Shown here piece after piece: positions 16,858-25,482 of a stretch of DNA of 64,000 nt. A program made the position numbers and the translations under genes. This DNA comes from Nakamurella multipartita DSM 44233. Its GTDB lineage: Bacteria; Actinomycetota; Actinomycetes; Mycobacteriales; Nakamurellaceae. A model generated the notes under the pieces. It did no database searches. It was not told where the DNA came from and worked only from the letters and a program-made list of their open reading frames with translations. The stretch lies in the NCBI RefSeq assembly GCF_000024365.1, contig NC_013235.1, forward strand, positions 5,996,299-6,060,298. The letters are read 5' to 3'. Each line of letters starts with the position of its first letter. Position 1 is the stretch's first letter.

Positions 16858-17527
16858 TCAGGTCAGGTGCATGACCGCCTCCCGATAGGACAGCGGGCTG
16901 AGCGTGTCGCGATGGGTGACCACGAAGGCGCGCACCCAGTCGGCGTCGGTCCGCGCGTACTGGCGCAGGGCCCAGCCGATGGCCTTGCGGACGAAGAACT
17001 CCCGGTCGGCCAGGTTCGCCTCGATGACGTCGGTCAGCAGTCTGCGGTCGGTCGCCGCCTTGGCGTCGAGCTGGCAGATGATCGAGGCCCGCCGCAGCCA
17101 CCGGTCCGGGTCCACCGACCAGCCGCGCACGAGCGGCTCGACGGCCGGCCGGTGCGCCCGCAGCATCGCGCCGACCAGCGGGGCGACGGCGTCCACGTGA
17201 TCCCACCAGGCCCCGGTCACGATCATCTCGGTGGCCAGGGCAAGCGTGGCCAGGTGTCCGCGGGTTGGCCCGTAGACCCAGCAGGTCGATTGCGGCGTAC
17301 CGCTCTTCCCGGTAGTGACCCGTGCGCCACAGGTCGGTGGCCGCGGCCAGCAACTGGCTCCGCTCGGCCGCGGGTCCGGCGAGTTCACGGGCCAGCCGCC
17401 GCACCAGCGGGCGACGGACGCCGAGAAAGGGCATCGTCGACCGCATGTAGGCCTGCATCTGCGGCGCCCGGTCGGGCTCGGCGACCGCCCGCAACCCGGC
17501 CCGGATCTGCTCGACCAGCGTCACCAC
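16858..17527 (-). pseudogene. AlkD-like DNA alkylation repair gene, frameshifted
   Basis: Two overlapping frames together make one HEAT-repeat protein. The first (from GTG 17527) gives the N-terminal part through YREERYAAIDLLG. The second continues from about LALATEMIVTGAWWDHVDA to the stop at 16858, with RKAIGWALRQYARTDADWV, a hallmark of AlkD-like glycosylases. The switch falls between about 17245 and 17275, so a single base has been lost or gained. The second frame has its own apparent start at 17388, but that stretch lacks family similarity. It is either a true pseudogene or a sequencing error. AlkD removes alkylated bases without base flipping. Confidence 0.75.
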
Positions 17528-17548
17528 GGGCTCCGGTTCACCGCGAGG

Positions 17549-18895
17549 TCACGACGGGGGCGGGCCCACGCCCAGCCCGGCCCGCAGCAGGGCCGCGACG
17601 AACCCGCTGGCCGCCGCCCGGGGCAGGATGGCCAGCTGAGTGGACAGCACGTAGGGCACGTCGGTGAGCACCGCGCGCAGGGCCACCGACATCGGTTCCC
17701 GGCCGTCGGGCGGATCCGCGGCCAGCGCCAGCAGCCGGTCGACGATGCCGTCCAGCACCTGGTCGCGCCGGTCGGCCAGGGGACCCAGCGCCGGCGCGTC
17801 CACCTCGTGCTGCCAGACATAGAGCACGCTGCCGTGGGTCTCGATCATCGAGGCCCAGCCCTCCACCCACGCGTCGATCGATTCGCCGGACGGCGGCCGG
17901 CTGGGCAACAGTCGCTGCTGGCGCTCGATCGCGACCAGCACGTCCTGAGCCAGGGTGGCGAACAGCGCCTCCCGGTCGGCCCAGTAGGTGTAAACGCTGC
18001 CGTGGCTGACGCCGGCCCGGGCAGCCACGTCGTTCAGGCTCGTCCCGCGGTAGCCGTTGACCCGGAACCGATCGGCGGCGGCCAGCATGATCCGCTGGAC
18101 CGTCCCGACCCCACGAGAGGTGACCGGCCGGCGCAACCCGAGAACGTCGCCGAGCGGGATCACCGGCAGCCGGTCGACGGCCACCGGATCGTCCTCGCCG
18201 TCGGACGACGCCGCGGACGGTGAGGGGCTGAACAGGAACGCATTGAGCATCCGGGCCAGGGCGGCCGCCAGGGCCGTCCGGTCGACCGGGTCGGGCCGCC
18301 GGGCGTTGAGCAGCGTGCTCCACTGGACGACCGAGAGCAACCCGACCGGCACCACCTCGGGCGTCGGCGGATGGACCCCGGACCGGGCCAGGCCGTCGAC
18401 CACGCCGGCCTGGTACTTCTGGAAATTGGCCTGACCCAGGATGCCCAGTTCCGGCTCCCCGTACTGGACCTGCGACCAGCCCAGGAACGTGCCGGAGTGG
18501 TACTCCACCACCTCGATCAGCTGGGCGATCCAGTCCCGCAGCCGGGCCCGGCCGGCTGCGTCGTCGCTGAGCTGGGGGAACTGCAGGGCCAGCCGCAACA
18601 GCTCGTCGCCGATCTCCTGCAGGAACATCGCGAAGATCTCGAACTTGCCCGAGAAGTACTGGTAGACGGCGGCCCCGGACCGGCCGGTGGCCTCGCCGAT
18701 CGCCTCCACCGTGGTCGCCTGGTAGCCGTTGCGGGTGAACAGGTCCCGGGCCGCTTCGACGATCTCGGCCCGGGCCCGGACGCCGTGCGCGGCCAGCAAC
18801 GGATTGCGCCCGTACGGGGGCCGGCGCTGCGGGCCGGGGACTGCCCCGGGGCCCGCCGGCCCCCCGTCCGAGCGGGGGTGGGCCACCTCGTCCAC
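17549..18895 (-). CDS. Double TetR-family regulator (two fused repressors)
   Basis: The 448-residue chain contains two complete TetR units. The first helix-turn-helix is at about residues 40-90 (IVEAARDLFTRNGYQATTVE, then SGAAVYQYFSGKFEIF), followed by a ligand-binding domain to about 245. The second is at about 262-310 (IMLAAADRFRVNGYRGTSLN, then SHGSVYTYWADREALF), followed by another C-terminal domain. TetR proteins normally have one unit and dimerise; here one chain could act as a pseudo-dimer. The start (GTG 18895) is not backed by a strong ribosome site. It lies 38 nt after korB on the same strand and may share its transcript. The ligand is unknown. Confidence 0.85.
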   Translation of the reverse strand: MDEVAHPRSDGGPAGPGAVPGPQRRPPYGRNPLLAAHGVRARAEIVEAARDLFTRNGYQATTVEAIGEATGRSGAAVYQYFSGKFEIFAMFLQEIGDELLRLALQFPQLSDDAAGRARLRDWIAQLIEVVEYHSGTFLGWSQVQYGEPELGILGQANFQKYQAGVVDGLARSGVHPPTPEVVPVGLLSVVQWSTLLNARRPDPVDRTALAAALARMLNAFLFSPSPSAASSDGEDDPVAVDRLPVIPLGDVLGLRRPVTSRGVGTVQRIMLAAADRFRVNGYRGTSLNDVAARAGVSHGSVYTYWADREALFATLAQDVLVAIERQQRLLPSRPPSGESIDAWVEGWASMIETHGSVLYVWQHEVDAPALGPLADRRDQVLDGIVDRLLALAADPPDGREPMSVALRAVLTDVPYVLSTQLAILPRAAASGFVAALLRAGLGVGPPPS

Positions 18896-18933
18896 GTCGT
18901 GTGGTTCGAGGTCGCCGGGTTCGACCTGACCGG

Positions 18934-20067
18934 TCAGCTGACGGTCCAGGTGTCGCGGCCGGCGAGCAGCCCGGCCAGATCACCGACTCCGTGCGCAGCG
19001 ACGGCGGTGTCGATCTGGGCGCGGATCGCCGAGTCGTAACTGCCCCGGGTGACGTCCCGGAACACCCCGATCGGGGTGTTGTCCAGGTTCTCCGGATTGG
19101 CCAGCCGGGCCAGCGCGAACGCGGTCGAGGGGTCCGGGTCGTGCGCATCGTGCACGATCAGCGCGTCCTCACCGACCTGGTCGACGTCGACCACCTCCAG
19201 CCGACCCCGGGCGTTGCGGATGACCCCGCGGTGCCCGCCGATGCCGAACCGGATCGGCTTGCCGTGCTCCAGCCGGATCGTCGCCTCGTCCTTGCTGGTG
19301 GCGTCCTTGAGCGGTTCGAACGCGCCGTCGTTGAAGATGTTGCAGTTCTGGTAGATCTCCACCAGGGCCGTACCCGGGTGCACCGCGGCCGCCCGCAGCA
19401 CCGAGGTCAGGTGCTGGCGATCGGAATCGATGGTCCGGGCAACGAAGCTGGCCTCCGCGCCCAGGGCCACCGACACGGGGTTGAACGGGGTGTCCAGCGA
19501 GCCCAGCGGGGTCGACTTGGTCCGCTTGCCGACCTCCGAGGTCGGCGAGTACTGGCCCTTGGTCAGCCCGTAGATCCGGTTGTTGAACAGCAGGATCTTG
19601 AGGTTGACGTTGCGCCGCAGGGCGTGGATCAGGTGATTGCCGCCGATCGAGAGCGCGTCGCCGTCACCGGTGACGATCCACACCGACAGGTCGGGTCGGC
19701 TGATCGCCAGGCCGGTGGCGATGGCCGGCGCGCGGCCGTGGATGGAGTGCACCCCGTAGGTGTTCATGTAGTACGGGAACCGGGCGGCGCAGCCGATGCC
19801 GGAGATGAACACCGTGTTCTCCCGGCGGATGCCGAGTTCGGGCATGAACCCCTGCACGGCGGCCAGGATCGCGTAGTCACCGCAGCCCGGGCACCAGCGG
19901 ACCTCCTGGTCGGACTTGAAGTCCTTCGCGGTCAGGACGCTCTCGGCCTTGGGGATCAGCTTGAGCGCCGGCGCCCCGGCCAGCGACGCGGCGGGGGCCC
20001 GCCGAGCGGGCCGGACGGCGGCCGGACTGCTGGTCGCGGTGGTGGTCGTGGTGGTGGGCTCGGTCAT
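18934..20067 (-). CDS. korB: 2-oxoglutarate:ferredoxin oxidoreductase, beta subunit
   Basis: This 377-residue TPP-binding subunit has WCPGCGDY with iron-sulfur ligand cysteines, ISGIGCAARFPYYM and the TPP/Mg motif GDGDALSIGGNHLIH. The first 45 residues are a Thr/Ala-rich extension. ATG 20067 overlaps the korA stop (ATGA) and has GGAGG upstream. With KorA it oxidatively decarboxylates 2-oxoglutarate to succinyl-CoA and reduces ferredoxin, as in Mycobacterium and Streptomyces KGOR. The branch is judged from overall similarity to actinobacterial KorB; pyruvate as the substrate is less likely. Confidence 0.9.
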   Translation of the reverse strand: MTEPTTTTTTATSSPAAVRPARRAPAASLAGAPALKLIPKAESVLTAKDFKSDQEVRWCPGCGDYAILAAVQGFMPELGIRRENTVFISGIGCAARFPYYMNTYGVHSIHGRAPAIATGLAISRPDLSVWIVTGDGDALSIGGNHLIHALRRNVNLKILLFNNRIYGLTKGQYSPTSEVGKRTKSTPLGSLDTPFNPVSVALGAEASFVARTIDSDRQHLTSVLRAAAVHPGTALVEIYQNCNIFNDGAFEPLKDATSKDEATIRLEHGKPIRFGIGGHRGVIRNARGRLEVVDVDQVGEDALIVHDAHDPDPSTAFALARLANPENLDNTPIGVFRDVTRGSYDSAIRAQIDTAVAAHGVGDLAGLLAGRDTWTVS

Positions 20068-22112
20068 CGCGTGCCTCCGTTCGTGGCCGGGCCGGAACCG
20101 GCGGGCACCGGCTCCTGGTCCGGCACGGGGTCCGGTTCCCGATCGGGTGGGGTGTCCGCCAGCTCCGGATCGTCGCCGACGGTGATCGACGGGATGCTCG
20201 GGCCCGCGCCGTACCGGCCGGCGCTGCCGACCGCGGTGCGGGTGATGGTGCCGTCCAGGGCCGAGCGGATGGCGCCGACCAGGTCGTCGACCCGGAACGG
20301 CAGACCTCGCACCTGATTGATGCCGATCGCGTCTACCAGATACAGCCCACGGATCAGCAGGGCCAGCTGGCCCAGGTTCATCTCCGGCACGACGACCCGG
20401 CGGTAGCGGCGCAGCACCTCGTCCAAGTTGGCCGGCATCGGGTTCAGGTGCCGCAGATGCGCCCGGGCCACCGAGACGCCCTGGGCCCGCAGGACCCGGA
20501 CCGCACCGGTGATCGGGCCGTAGGTCGAGCCCCACCCCAGCACCAGCAGGTCGGCCTGGCCGTCCGGATCGTCCACCTCCAGCGGCGGCACCTGGATCCC
20601 GGCGACCTTGGCCGCCCGGGTGCGCACCATGTGGTCGTGGTTGGCCGGGTCGTAGGAGATCTCGCCGGTGCCGTCCTTCTTCTCGATGCCGCCGATCCGA
20701 TGCTCCAGGCCGGGGGTGCCGGGGATGGCCCAGGGCCGGGCCAGCGTGTCCGGATCCCGGAGGTAAGGCAGGAACAGCGGGCGGTCCTCGGTCCCGGCAT
20801 TGGGCTCGGTGGCGAACTCGACCCGCAGATCGGGCAGCGAGGCCACGTCCGGGATCAGCCAGGGCTCGGAGCCGTTGGCCAGGTACCCGTCGGAGAGCAG
20901 GAAAACCGGGGTGCGGTAGGTCAGGGCGATCCGCGCCGCCTCCAGCGCGGCGTCGAAGCAGTCGGAGGCGGTCTGGGCGGCGACCACCGGCACCGGCGCC
21001 TCACCGTTGCGGCCGAACAGCACCTGCAGCAGGTCGGCCTGCTCGGTCTTGGTCGGCAACCCGGTGGACGGTCCACCGCGCTGCACGTCGACCACGACCA
21101 GGGGCAGCTCCAGGGCCACGGCCAGGCCGATGGTCTCGGCCTTGAGCGCGATGCCCGGGCCCGAGGTGGTGGTGACGCCCAGGCTGCCGCCGTAGGAGGC
21201 GCCCAGCGCGGCGGCCACGCCCGCGATCTCGTCCTCGGCCTGGAAGGTGCGCACGCCGAAGTGCTTGAGCGCGGACAGCTCGTGCAGGATGTCGGAGGCC
21301 GGGGTGATCGGGTACGAGCCCAGGAACAGCGGCAGGTTCGACCGCTCGGCCGCCGCGACCAGCCCGTAGGCCAGGGCCTGGTTGCCCCGGATGGTCCGGT
21401 AGCGGCCAGGAGGCAGGCTGGCCGGCTTGACCTCGTAATTGACCGCGAAGCCCTCGGTGGTCTCGCCGTAGGACCAGCCGGCCTCCAGCGCGACCAGGTT
21501 GGCCCGCAGCACCTCGCGACGGCCGGCGAACTTGGTCTCCAGGAAGCGGCGGGTGCCCTCCAGCGGGCGGTGGTACAGCCAGGACAGCAGCCCCAGCGCG
21601 AACATGTTCTTGGCCCGCTCGGCGTCCTTGCGGCTCACCCCGACCTTGGCCACGGCATCCACCGTCAGCGAGGTCAGCTTGACCGGGTGCACTTGGTAGT
21701 CGCCCAGGCTGCCGTCCTCGACCGGGCTGACGGTGTACCCGACCTTGGCCAGGTTGCGCTTGGTGAACTCGTCGGTGTCCACGATGATCGTGCCGCCGCG
21801 GGGCAGGTCGGCCAGATTGGCCTTGAGCGCCGCCGGGTTCATCGCGACCAGCACGGTCGGCGCGTCGCCGGGGGTGACGACGGAGTGGTCGGCGAAGTGC
21901 AGCTGGAACGCGGACACCCCGGGCAGGGTGCCGGCGGGGGCCCGGATCTCCGCCGGGAAGTCCGGCAGGGTCGACAGGCTGTTGCCGAAGGCGGCCGTCT
22001 CGGTGGTGAACCGGTCGCCGGTGAGCTGCATCCCGTCGCCGGAGTCGCCGGCAAACCGGATGATCACCTCGGAGAGGGTCTTGACCGGCTTGGGGGCGGT
22101 GTTGTTCGTCAT
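20064..22112 (-). CDS. korA: 2-oxoglutarate:ferredoxin oxidoreductase, fused gamma-alpha subunit
   Basis: The 682-residue chain carries an N-terminal gamma domain (RFAGDSGDGMQLTGDRF, about residues 15-190) and an alpha domain from about 225 with GSYPITPASDILHELS and GASYGGSLGVTTTSGPG. ATG 22112 is chosen over the ATG two codons upstream because AGGAG lies 8 nt before it and only 2 nt before the other. It forms an operon with korB through a 4-nt overlap. The complex sits in the TCA cycle and supplies reduced ferredoxin. Confidence 0.92.
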   Translation of the reverse strand: MTNNTAPKPVKTLSEVIIRFAGDSGDGMQLTGDRFTTETAAFGNSLSTLPDFPAEIRAPAGTLPGVSAFQLHFADHSVVTPGDAPTVLVAMNPAALKANLADLPRGGTIIVDTDEFTKRNLAKVGYTVSPVEDGSLGDYQVHPVKLTSLTVDAVAKVGVSRKDAERAKNMFALGLLSWLYHRPLEGTRRFLETKFAGRREVLRANLVALEAGWSYGETTEGFAVNYEVKPASLPPGRYRTIRGNQALAYGLVAAAERSNLPLFLGSYPITPASDILHELSALKHFGVRTFQAEDEIAGVAAALGASYGGSLGVTTTSGPGIALKAETIGLAVALELPLVVVDVQRGGPSTGLPTKTEQADLLQVLFGRNGEAPVPVVAAQTASDCFDAALEAARIALTYRTPVFLLSDGYLANGSEPWLIPDVASLPDLRVEFATEPNAGTEDRPLFLPYLRDPDTLARPWAIPGTPGLEHRIGGIEKKDGTGEISYDPANHDHMVRTRAAKVAGIQVPPLEVDDPDGQADLLVLGWGSTYGPITGAVRVLRAQGVSVARAHLRHLNPMPANLDEVLRRYRRVVVPEMNLGQLALLIRGLYLVDAIGINQVRGLPFRVDDLVGAIRSALDGTITRTAVGSAGRYGAGPSIPSITVGDDPELADTPPDREPDPVPDQEPVPAGSGPATNGGTR

Positions 22113-22366
22113 AGGCATGTCTCCTGGGTCAGGTCGGCGGCTGCGCACTCGACCACGGCAGGCACCTGACCGACATCAACCACGCAGATCGGCGTTCGAC
22201 GACGCCTGGTGGCAACCCGGCCCGGGCGGATTGCCACTGCACAGGATGTCACCATTCCGCAGGGCCGGTGACCGCGCCTCATCCGGGTTGGGTCGGTTTC
22301 ACCGCTTTGACCGGCCCGGACCCCGGATCCGCCGACGGAATCCACCCGGTCAGCGCACCGGCCCTG

Positions 22367-24061
22367 CTACGAGCCGGGCTCGATCCGGGCCGGCGCGACG
22401 GCCACCGGTTCGCCGGTCCCGACCGGATCTCCGGCGCCCGACGAGCGACGCCGGGCCCACCACGCCGGGAGCGACGGGATGGTGAAGCGGTCGGGTGCGT
22501 CCTCGAGCACGCCACCGGACGGGTCGTCGTCGCCGGCGATCCGGACCAGGTCCTTGTCCGGCCGCAGGATGTCCCGGACCACCAGGTAGACCAGCATCAG
22601 CACCAGGGCGTCGCGGACCAGGGCGGCATTGATGAACGGGTAGATCGACAGGCCCTTGTTCGCCTCGCCGGCGAACGAAAGCATCAGCAACACCCAGACG
22701 ACGGCCTCGGAGGCCTGCCAGAACAGCAGCGGTCGCCACCGGGGCAGCGCCAGCACGGCCAGGGGCAGCAGCCACAGCGAGTATTGCGGTGACCACACCT
22801 TGTTGGTCAGCAGGAATGCCGCGATCACCAGGAAGGCGAGCTGGGCGAACCGGGGGCGACGCCGGGCGGACAGGCCCAGCCAGCCGATGGCCACGCAGGC
22901 GACGGCGAACAGCGCCAGCGAGAGCAGGTTGACCAGGGTCGGGCTGTCGGCGCCGGGCGCCTTGTCCCAGATCGCGGAACGGGCCAGCGTGGCGTAGATG
23001 AAGTACCAGGAGTCGTACTCGGGGGGCCGCTCGGAGTTGAGCCGGATGAACTCGTACCAGCCGGCCGGCCAGGCCAGCATGACCGGCACGTTGACCACCA
23101 GCCAGACCACCCCGGCCGCCACCGCCGTGCGGGTCCACTCGCGCATCTTGCCGGTGCGCAGGCACAGGACCAGCAGCGGACCCAGCAGCAGCACCGGGTA
23201 CAGCTTGGCCGCGGTGCCCAGGCCGAACAGCACCCCGGCCAGGACGGGTTTCTTCCGCGCCCAGGCGAGCATCGCGCCGGCGGTCAAGCCGATCGGCAGC
23301 AGGTCCCAGTTGGTGAAGGCGTGCACGACCAGCAGCGGGGCCAGGCACATCAGCGCGGTGTCCCAGATCCGGCGCCGGGCGATCTTGGCCGTGCAGGCCA
23401 CCGCCCACAGGTAGAGCAGACCCAGGGCGATGGCGCCGATGGTGAAGTAGGCGGCCACGTCCAGCGGGACCGGCAGGCCGACCGCCTTGGCCACGGCGCT
23501 ATACCCGTGGGACAGGCCAGACATCAGGTACATCCAGAAGCCGGTCAGCACCGGGTACTCCATGTACCGGACCTGGCCGTTGTCCAGCCAGCTGGCCTTG
23601 TAGGGCAGGGCCCCGATGTCCAGTTCGTGCGAGCCGAACAGCGGCACCACGTCGGTGTAGCAGGCGGCGATCCACGGCCGCTGCCCGCTTTGGTCGAGCG
23701 TGCCGTCGGCGCCGGTCTGGATGCAGGCCGCCTTGAACAGCCACCCCCCGATCAGGATGACGATGGCCATCAGCACGCACACCCGCAGCGGGGTGATGAG
23801 GCGATTGCGCCCGACCAGCGCGTGCCGGCCCATCGGACCACCGATCACGTCGGCCGCCCGACGGACGGTCGGGTCGGTCCAGCTCGGGATGACGCGCTCA
23901 GTGGAGCTCAGCGACGCCGCGCGCGGCAGGCTGTCCGGTTCGGTCGGTTCGGTCGGTTCGGTCTGCTCGGTCGGTTCCGGTGGTTCGCCCGGTGTGCCTG
24001 CCGCCCCCGCTTCGTCGCCGGGTCCCGCCGCAGTCTCGTCGGCCGGGGGGGTCGCAGTCAC
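22367..24061 (-). CDS. GT87-family membrane glycosyltransferase
   Basis: This 564-residue membrane protein has a Pro/Glu/Thr-rich cytoplasmic N terminus and about 10-12 hydrophobic segments from residue 90 to 510. Features of the DUF2029/GT87 polyprenyl-phosphate-mannose-dependent enzymes are seen, including EYPVLTGFWMYLMSG in an early loop and FGLGTAAKLYPVLLLGP. It corresponds in position to Mycobacterium tuberculosis Rv0051, next to ponA1 and before rpsF. The likely role is cell-envelope glycan synthesis with a lipid-linked sugar donor. The GTG start has no Shine-Dalgarno, but a TAGCAT lies 6 nt upstream. Confidence 0.85.
   Translation of the reverse strand: MTATPPADETAAGPGDEAGAAGTPGEPPEPTEQTEPTEPTEPDSLPRAASLSSTERVIPSWTDPTVRRAADVIGGPMGRHALVGRNRLITPLRVCVLMAIVILIGGWLFKAACIQTGADGTLDQSGQRPWIAACYTDVVPLFGSHELDIGALPYKASWLDNGQVRYMEYPVLTGFWMYLMSGLSHGYSAVAKAVGLPVPLDVAAYFTIGAIALGLLYLWAVACTAKIARRRIWDTALMCLAPLLVVHAFTNWDLLPIGLTAGAMLAWARKKPVLAGVLFGLGTAAKLYPVLLLGPLLVLCLRTGKMREWTRTAVAAGVVWLVVNVPVMLAWPAGWYEFIRLNSERPPEYDSWYFIYATLARSAIWDKAPGADSPTLVNLLSLALFAVACVAIGWLGLSARRRPRFAQLAFLVIAAFLLTNKVWSPQYSLWLLPLAVLALPRWRPLLFWQASEAVVWVLLMLSFAGEANKGLSIYPFINAALVRDALVLMLVYLVVRDILRPDKDLVRIAGDDDPSGGVLEDAPDRFTIPSLPAWWARRRSSGAGDPVGTGEPVAVAPARIEPGS
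23937..23963. repeat. 9-bp tandem repeat in the GT87 gene
   Basis: Three perfect copies of GGTTCGGTC, followed by a degenerate one, encode the Thr-Glu-Pro repeat in the N-terminal tail of the glycosyltransferase. Confidence 0.9.
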
Positions 24062-24067
24062 GGCGCG

Positions 24068-24073
24068 ATGCTA
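24068..24073 (-). promoter_or_regulatory. -10 element of the GT87 gene, leaderless start
   Basis: TAGCAT on the minus strand lies 6 nt before the GTG at 24061. No Shine-Dalgarno is present in the gap, so transcription probably starts at the GTG. Confidence 0.55.
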
Positions 24074-24135
24074 CTTGCCGGTCCTGTCAGGCCGGCGTTG
24101 CGATCAGGCCTTCCGACCGGTCGGCCGGGCCGGCG

Positions 24136-24534
24136 TCATTTGACGGCGCGCCGGCGGCGGGGCGCGGCCTCACCCTTCTTACCCATGACGAAGGCCGCCA
24201 CCAGGTGGTTCCAGGAGCAGGTCCGGCACACCTCGACCTGGTAGACGGAGAACTCGCCGAACGTGCCGGCCATCGCCTCGAGCTCGTCGGGCACCCGGGC
24301 GGATCCGGCCATGTGCTTGATCTCGTCGCCGTACACCCAATAGACATGGGTCAGCGGTTCCTTGCGGCACATCGGGCAGACCACGTCGGTGGCGACACCG
24401 TGAAACTTGGCTGCCCGCAACAGGTACGGGGACGCGTCGCAGACGTCGTCGATGCCGGCGCGACCGGAGCGGACCTCGGCGAGAAGCGCACGACGCTGCA
24501 AGGCGTAGTCCACCAGTCCCCGCTGCGTCCGCAC
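24136..24534 (-). CDS. DUF5318 zinc-ribbon protein
   Basis: This 132-residue protein matches the actinobacterial DUF5318 family (M. tuberculosis Rv0049). Two Cys pairs, CPMC (about residues 53-56) and CRTC (about 102-105), probably bind one zinc. The N terminus RTQRGLVDYALQRRALL and the basic tail suggest nucleic-acid contact, but function is unknown. The start is GTG 24534, with TACCCT 7 nt upstream and no ribosome site. In mycobacteria it neighbours ponA1 and the GT87 gene; ponA1 is missing here. Confidence 0.85.
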   Translation of the reverse strand: MRTQRGLVDYALQRRALLAEVRSGRAGIDDVCDASPYLLRAAKFHGVATDVVCPMCRKEPLTHVYWVYGDEIKHMAGSARVPDELEAMAGTFGEFSVYQVEVCRTCSWNHLVAAFVMGKKGEAAPRRRRAVK

Positions 24535-24541
24535 CCGGCCA

Positions 24542-24547
24542 AGGGTA
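24542..24547 (-). promoter_or_regulatory. -10 element of the DUF5318 gene, leaderless start
   Basis: TACCCT on the minus strand lies 7 nt before GTG 24534, without a Shine-Dalgarno between them. Confidence 0.5.
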
Positions 24548-24605
24548 CGCGGGGGGCACCAGCTCGCATCAGGAGTCCCCGACCCGGCCCGACCGGGGGG
24601 GTGAG

Positions 24606-24851
24606 CTACTCCCGTCCGTCCTCGGCGGACCTCTCGGCCGCCGTGTCGGTCGCAGTGTCGGCCGCCGTGTCGGTCGGCGGCCGGACGGACTTGCGCTCGG
24701 CGGACCGGTCGTTCATCCGGGCGATGAAGCCCAGCCCGGAGACGACGGCGACCGACAGCACCATGCCCGCGACCAGCAGAATGGTGCCGACGCCGAATCC
24801 GTCACCGAACAGACCACCGTCCTGGGCCGCCTGGGCCGCACCGGCGATCAT
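24606..24851 (-). CDS. Small single-pass membrane protein
   Basis: This 81-residue protein has a Gly-rich start, one hydrophobic helix (about residues 20-45, GVGTILLVAGMVLSVAVVSG) and a charged Asp/Ala/Thr-repeat tail. Its ATG overlaps the stop of the MarR-family gene upstream (ATGA), so the two are translated together. No family is recognised. The tail is encoded by a roughly 24-bp direct repeat. Confidence 0.7.
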   Translation of the reverse strand: MIAGAAQAAQDGGLFGDGFGVGTILLVAGMVLSVAVVSGLGFIARMNDRSAERKSVRPPTDTAADTATDTAAERSAEDGRE

Positions 24852-25321
24852 CGGGCAGCCACCGGGCTCGGCCCGGCCGCCTCGATGACCCGGGTCAGCG
24901 CACGGTGCAGGGCCTGCAGTTCCTCGATGGACATGCCCAACCGGTCGATCACCGCCGGGGGGACCTGCAGGGCCCGCTCCCGCAGGGCCTGTCCGGTCTC
25001 GGTGAGCTCGACCGCCAGGTGCCGCTCGTCGGCGGCGTTGCGCCGACGCACGATGAGCTCGGCCGCCTCGAGCCGCTTGAGCAGCGGTGAGAGGGTGCCC
25101 GGGTCGAGCTGCAGCAGTTCGGACAGGCGCTTGACCGACAGCGGCGCATGCTGCCACAGGGCGAGCATGACCAGGTATTGCGGGTGGGTGAGCCCCATCG
25201 GCTCCAGGATCGGCCGGTACAGGGCGACCACGCTGCGGGCGGCCACCACCACCGCGAAGCACACCTGCTGGTCCAGGGCCAGCGGATCCGCACCGACTGC
25301 GGGTTCATGAATCGTCGTCAT
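24848..25321 (-). CDS. MarR/OhrR-family regulator
   Basis: This 157-residue winged-helix regulator resembles OhrR: DQQVCFAVVVAARSVVALYRP with the candidate redox Cys21, then LTHPQYLVMLALW, LLQLDPGTLSPLLKRLEAAEL as the recognition region and DERHLAVELTETG in the wing. OhrR senses organic peroxides through that cysteine. No ohr gene is adjacent, so the target is open. ATG 25321 is preferred; the frame's earlier TTG at 25354 lies inside the operator palindrome. It is coupled to a small membrane protein. Confidence 0.85.
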   Translation of the reverse strand: MTTIHEPAVGADPLALDQQVCFAVVVAARSVVALYRPILEPMGLTHPQYLVMLALWQHAPLSVKRLSELLQLDPGTLSPLLKRLEAAELIVRRRNAADERHLAVELTETGQALRERALQVPPAVIDRLGMSIEELQALHRALTRVIEAAGPSPVAAR

Positions 25322-25333
25322 CCCACGATCGTA

Positions 25334-25363
25334 CCCCAACGATTGGTACCCCAATCATTGGGG
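25334..25363. promoter_or_regulatory. Operator palindromes of the MarR-family regulator
   Basis: A perfect 15-bp palindrome CCCCAATCATTGGGG (25349-25363) is followed closely by an imperfect copy CCCCAACGATTGG (25334-25346). They lie 13-42 bp upstream of the regulator's start, the usual place for MarR autoregulation. They could also affect the divergent PadR gene. Confidence 0.8.
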
Positions 25364-25482
25364 CAAGGCGCGGAGATGGAGTCTGGCGATGGATGGGCGA
25401 GCCGCGTCGGGACCGCCGACGCCGCGATGTATCGTGGCGATATACCCAGCCGATGTAGCAGCGGGTCTGATGTGCCTTCACA

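Noticed and set aside
16487..17527. 346-codon continuous frame across the AlkD gene and into the AIM24 region
   Set aside because: Only its first third encodes AlkD-like sequence; the rest is an off-frame reading of AlkD and AIM24.
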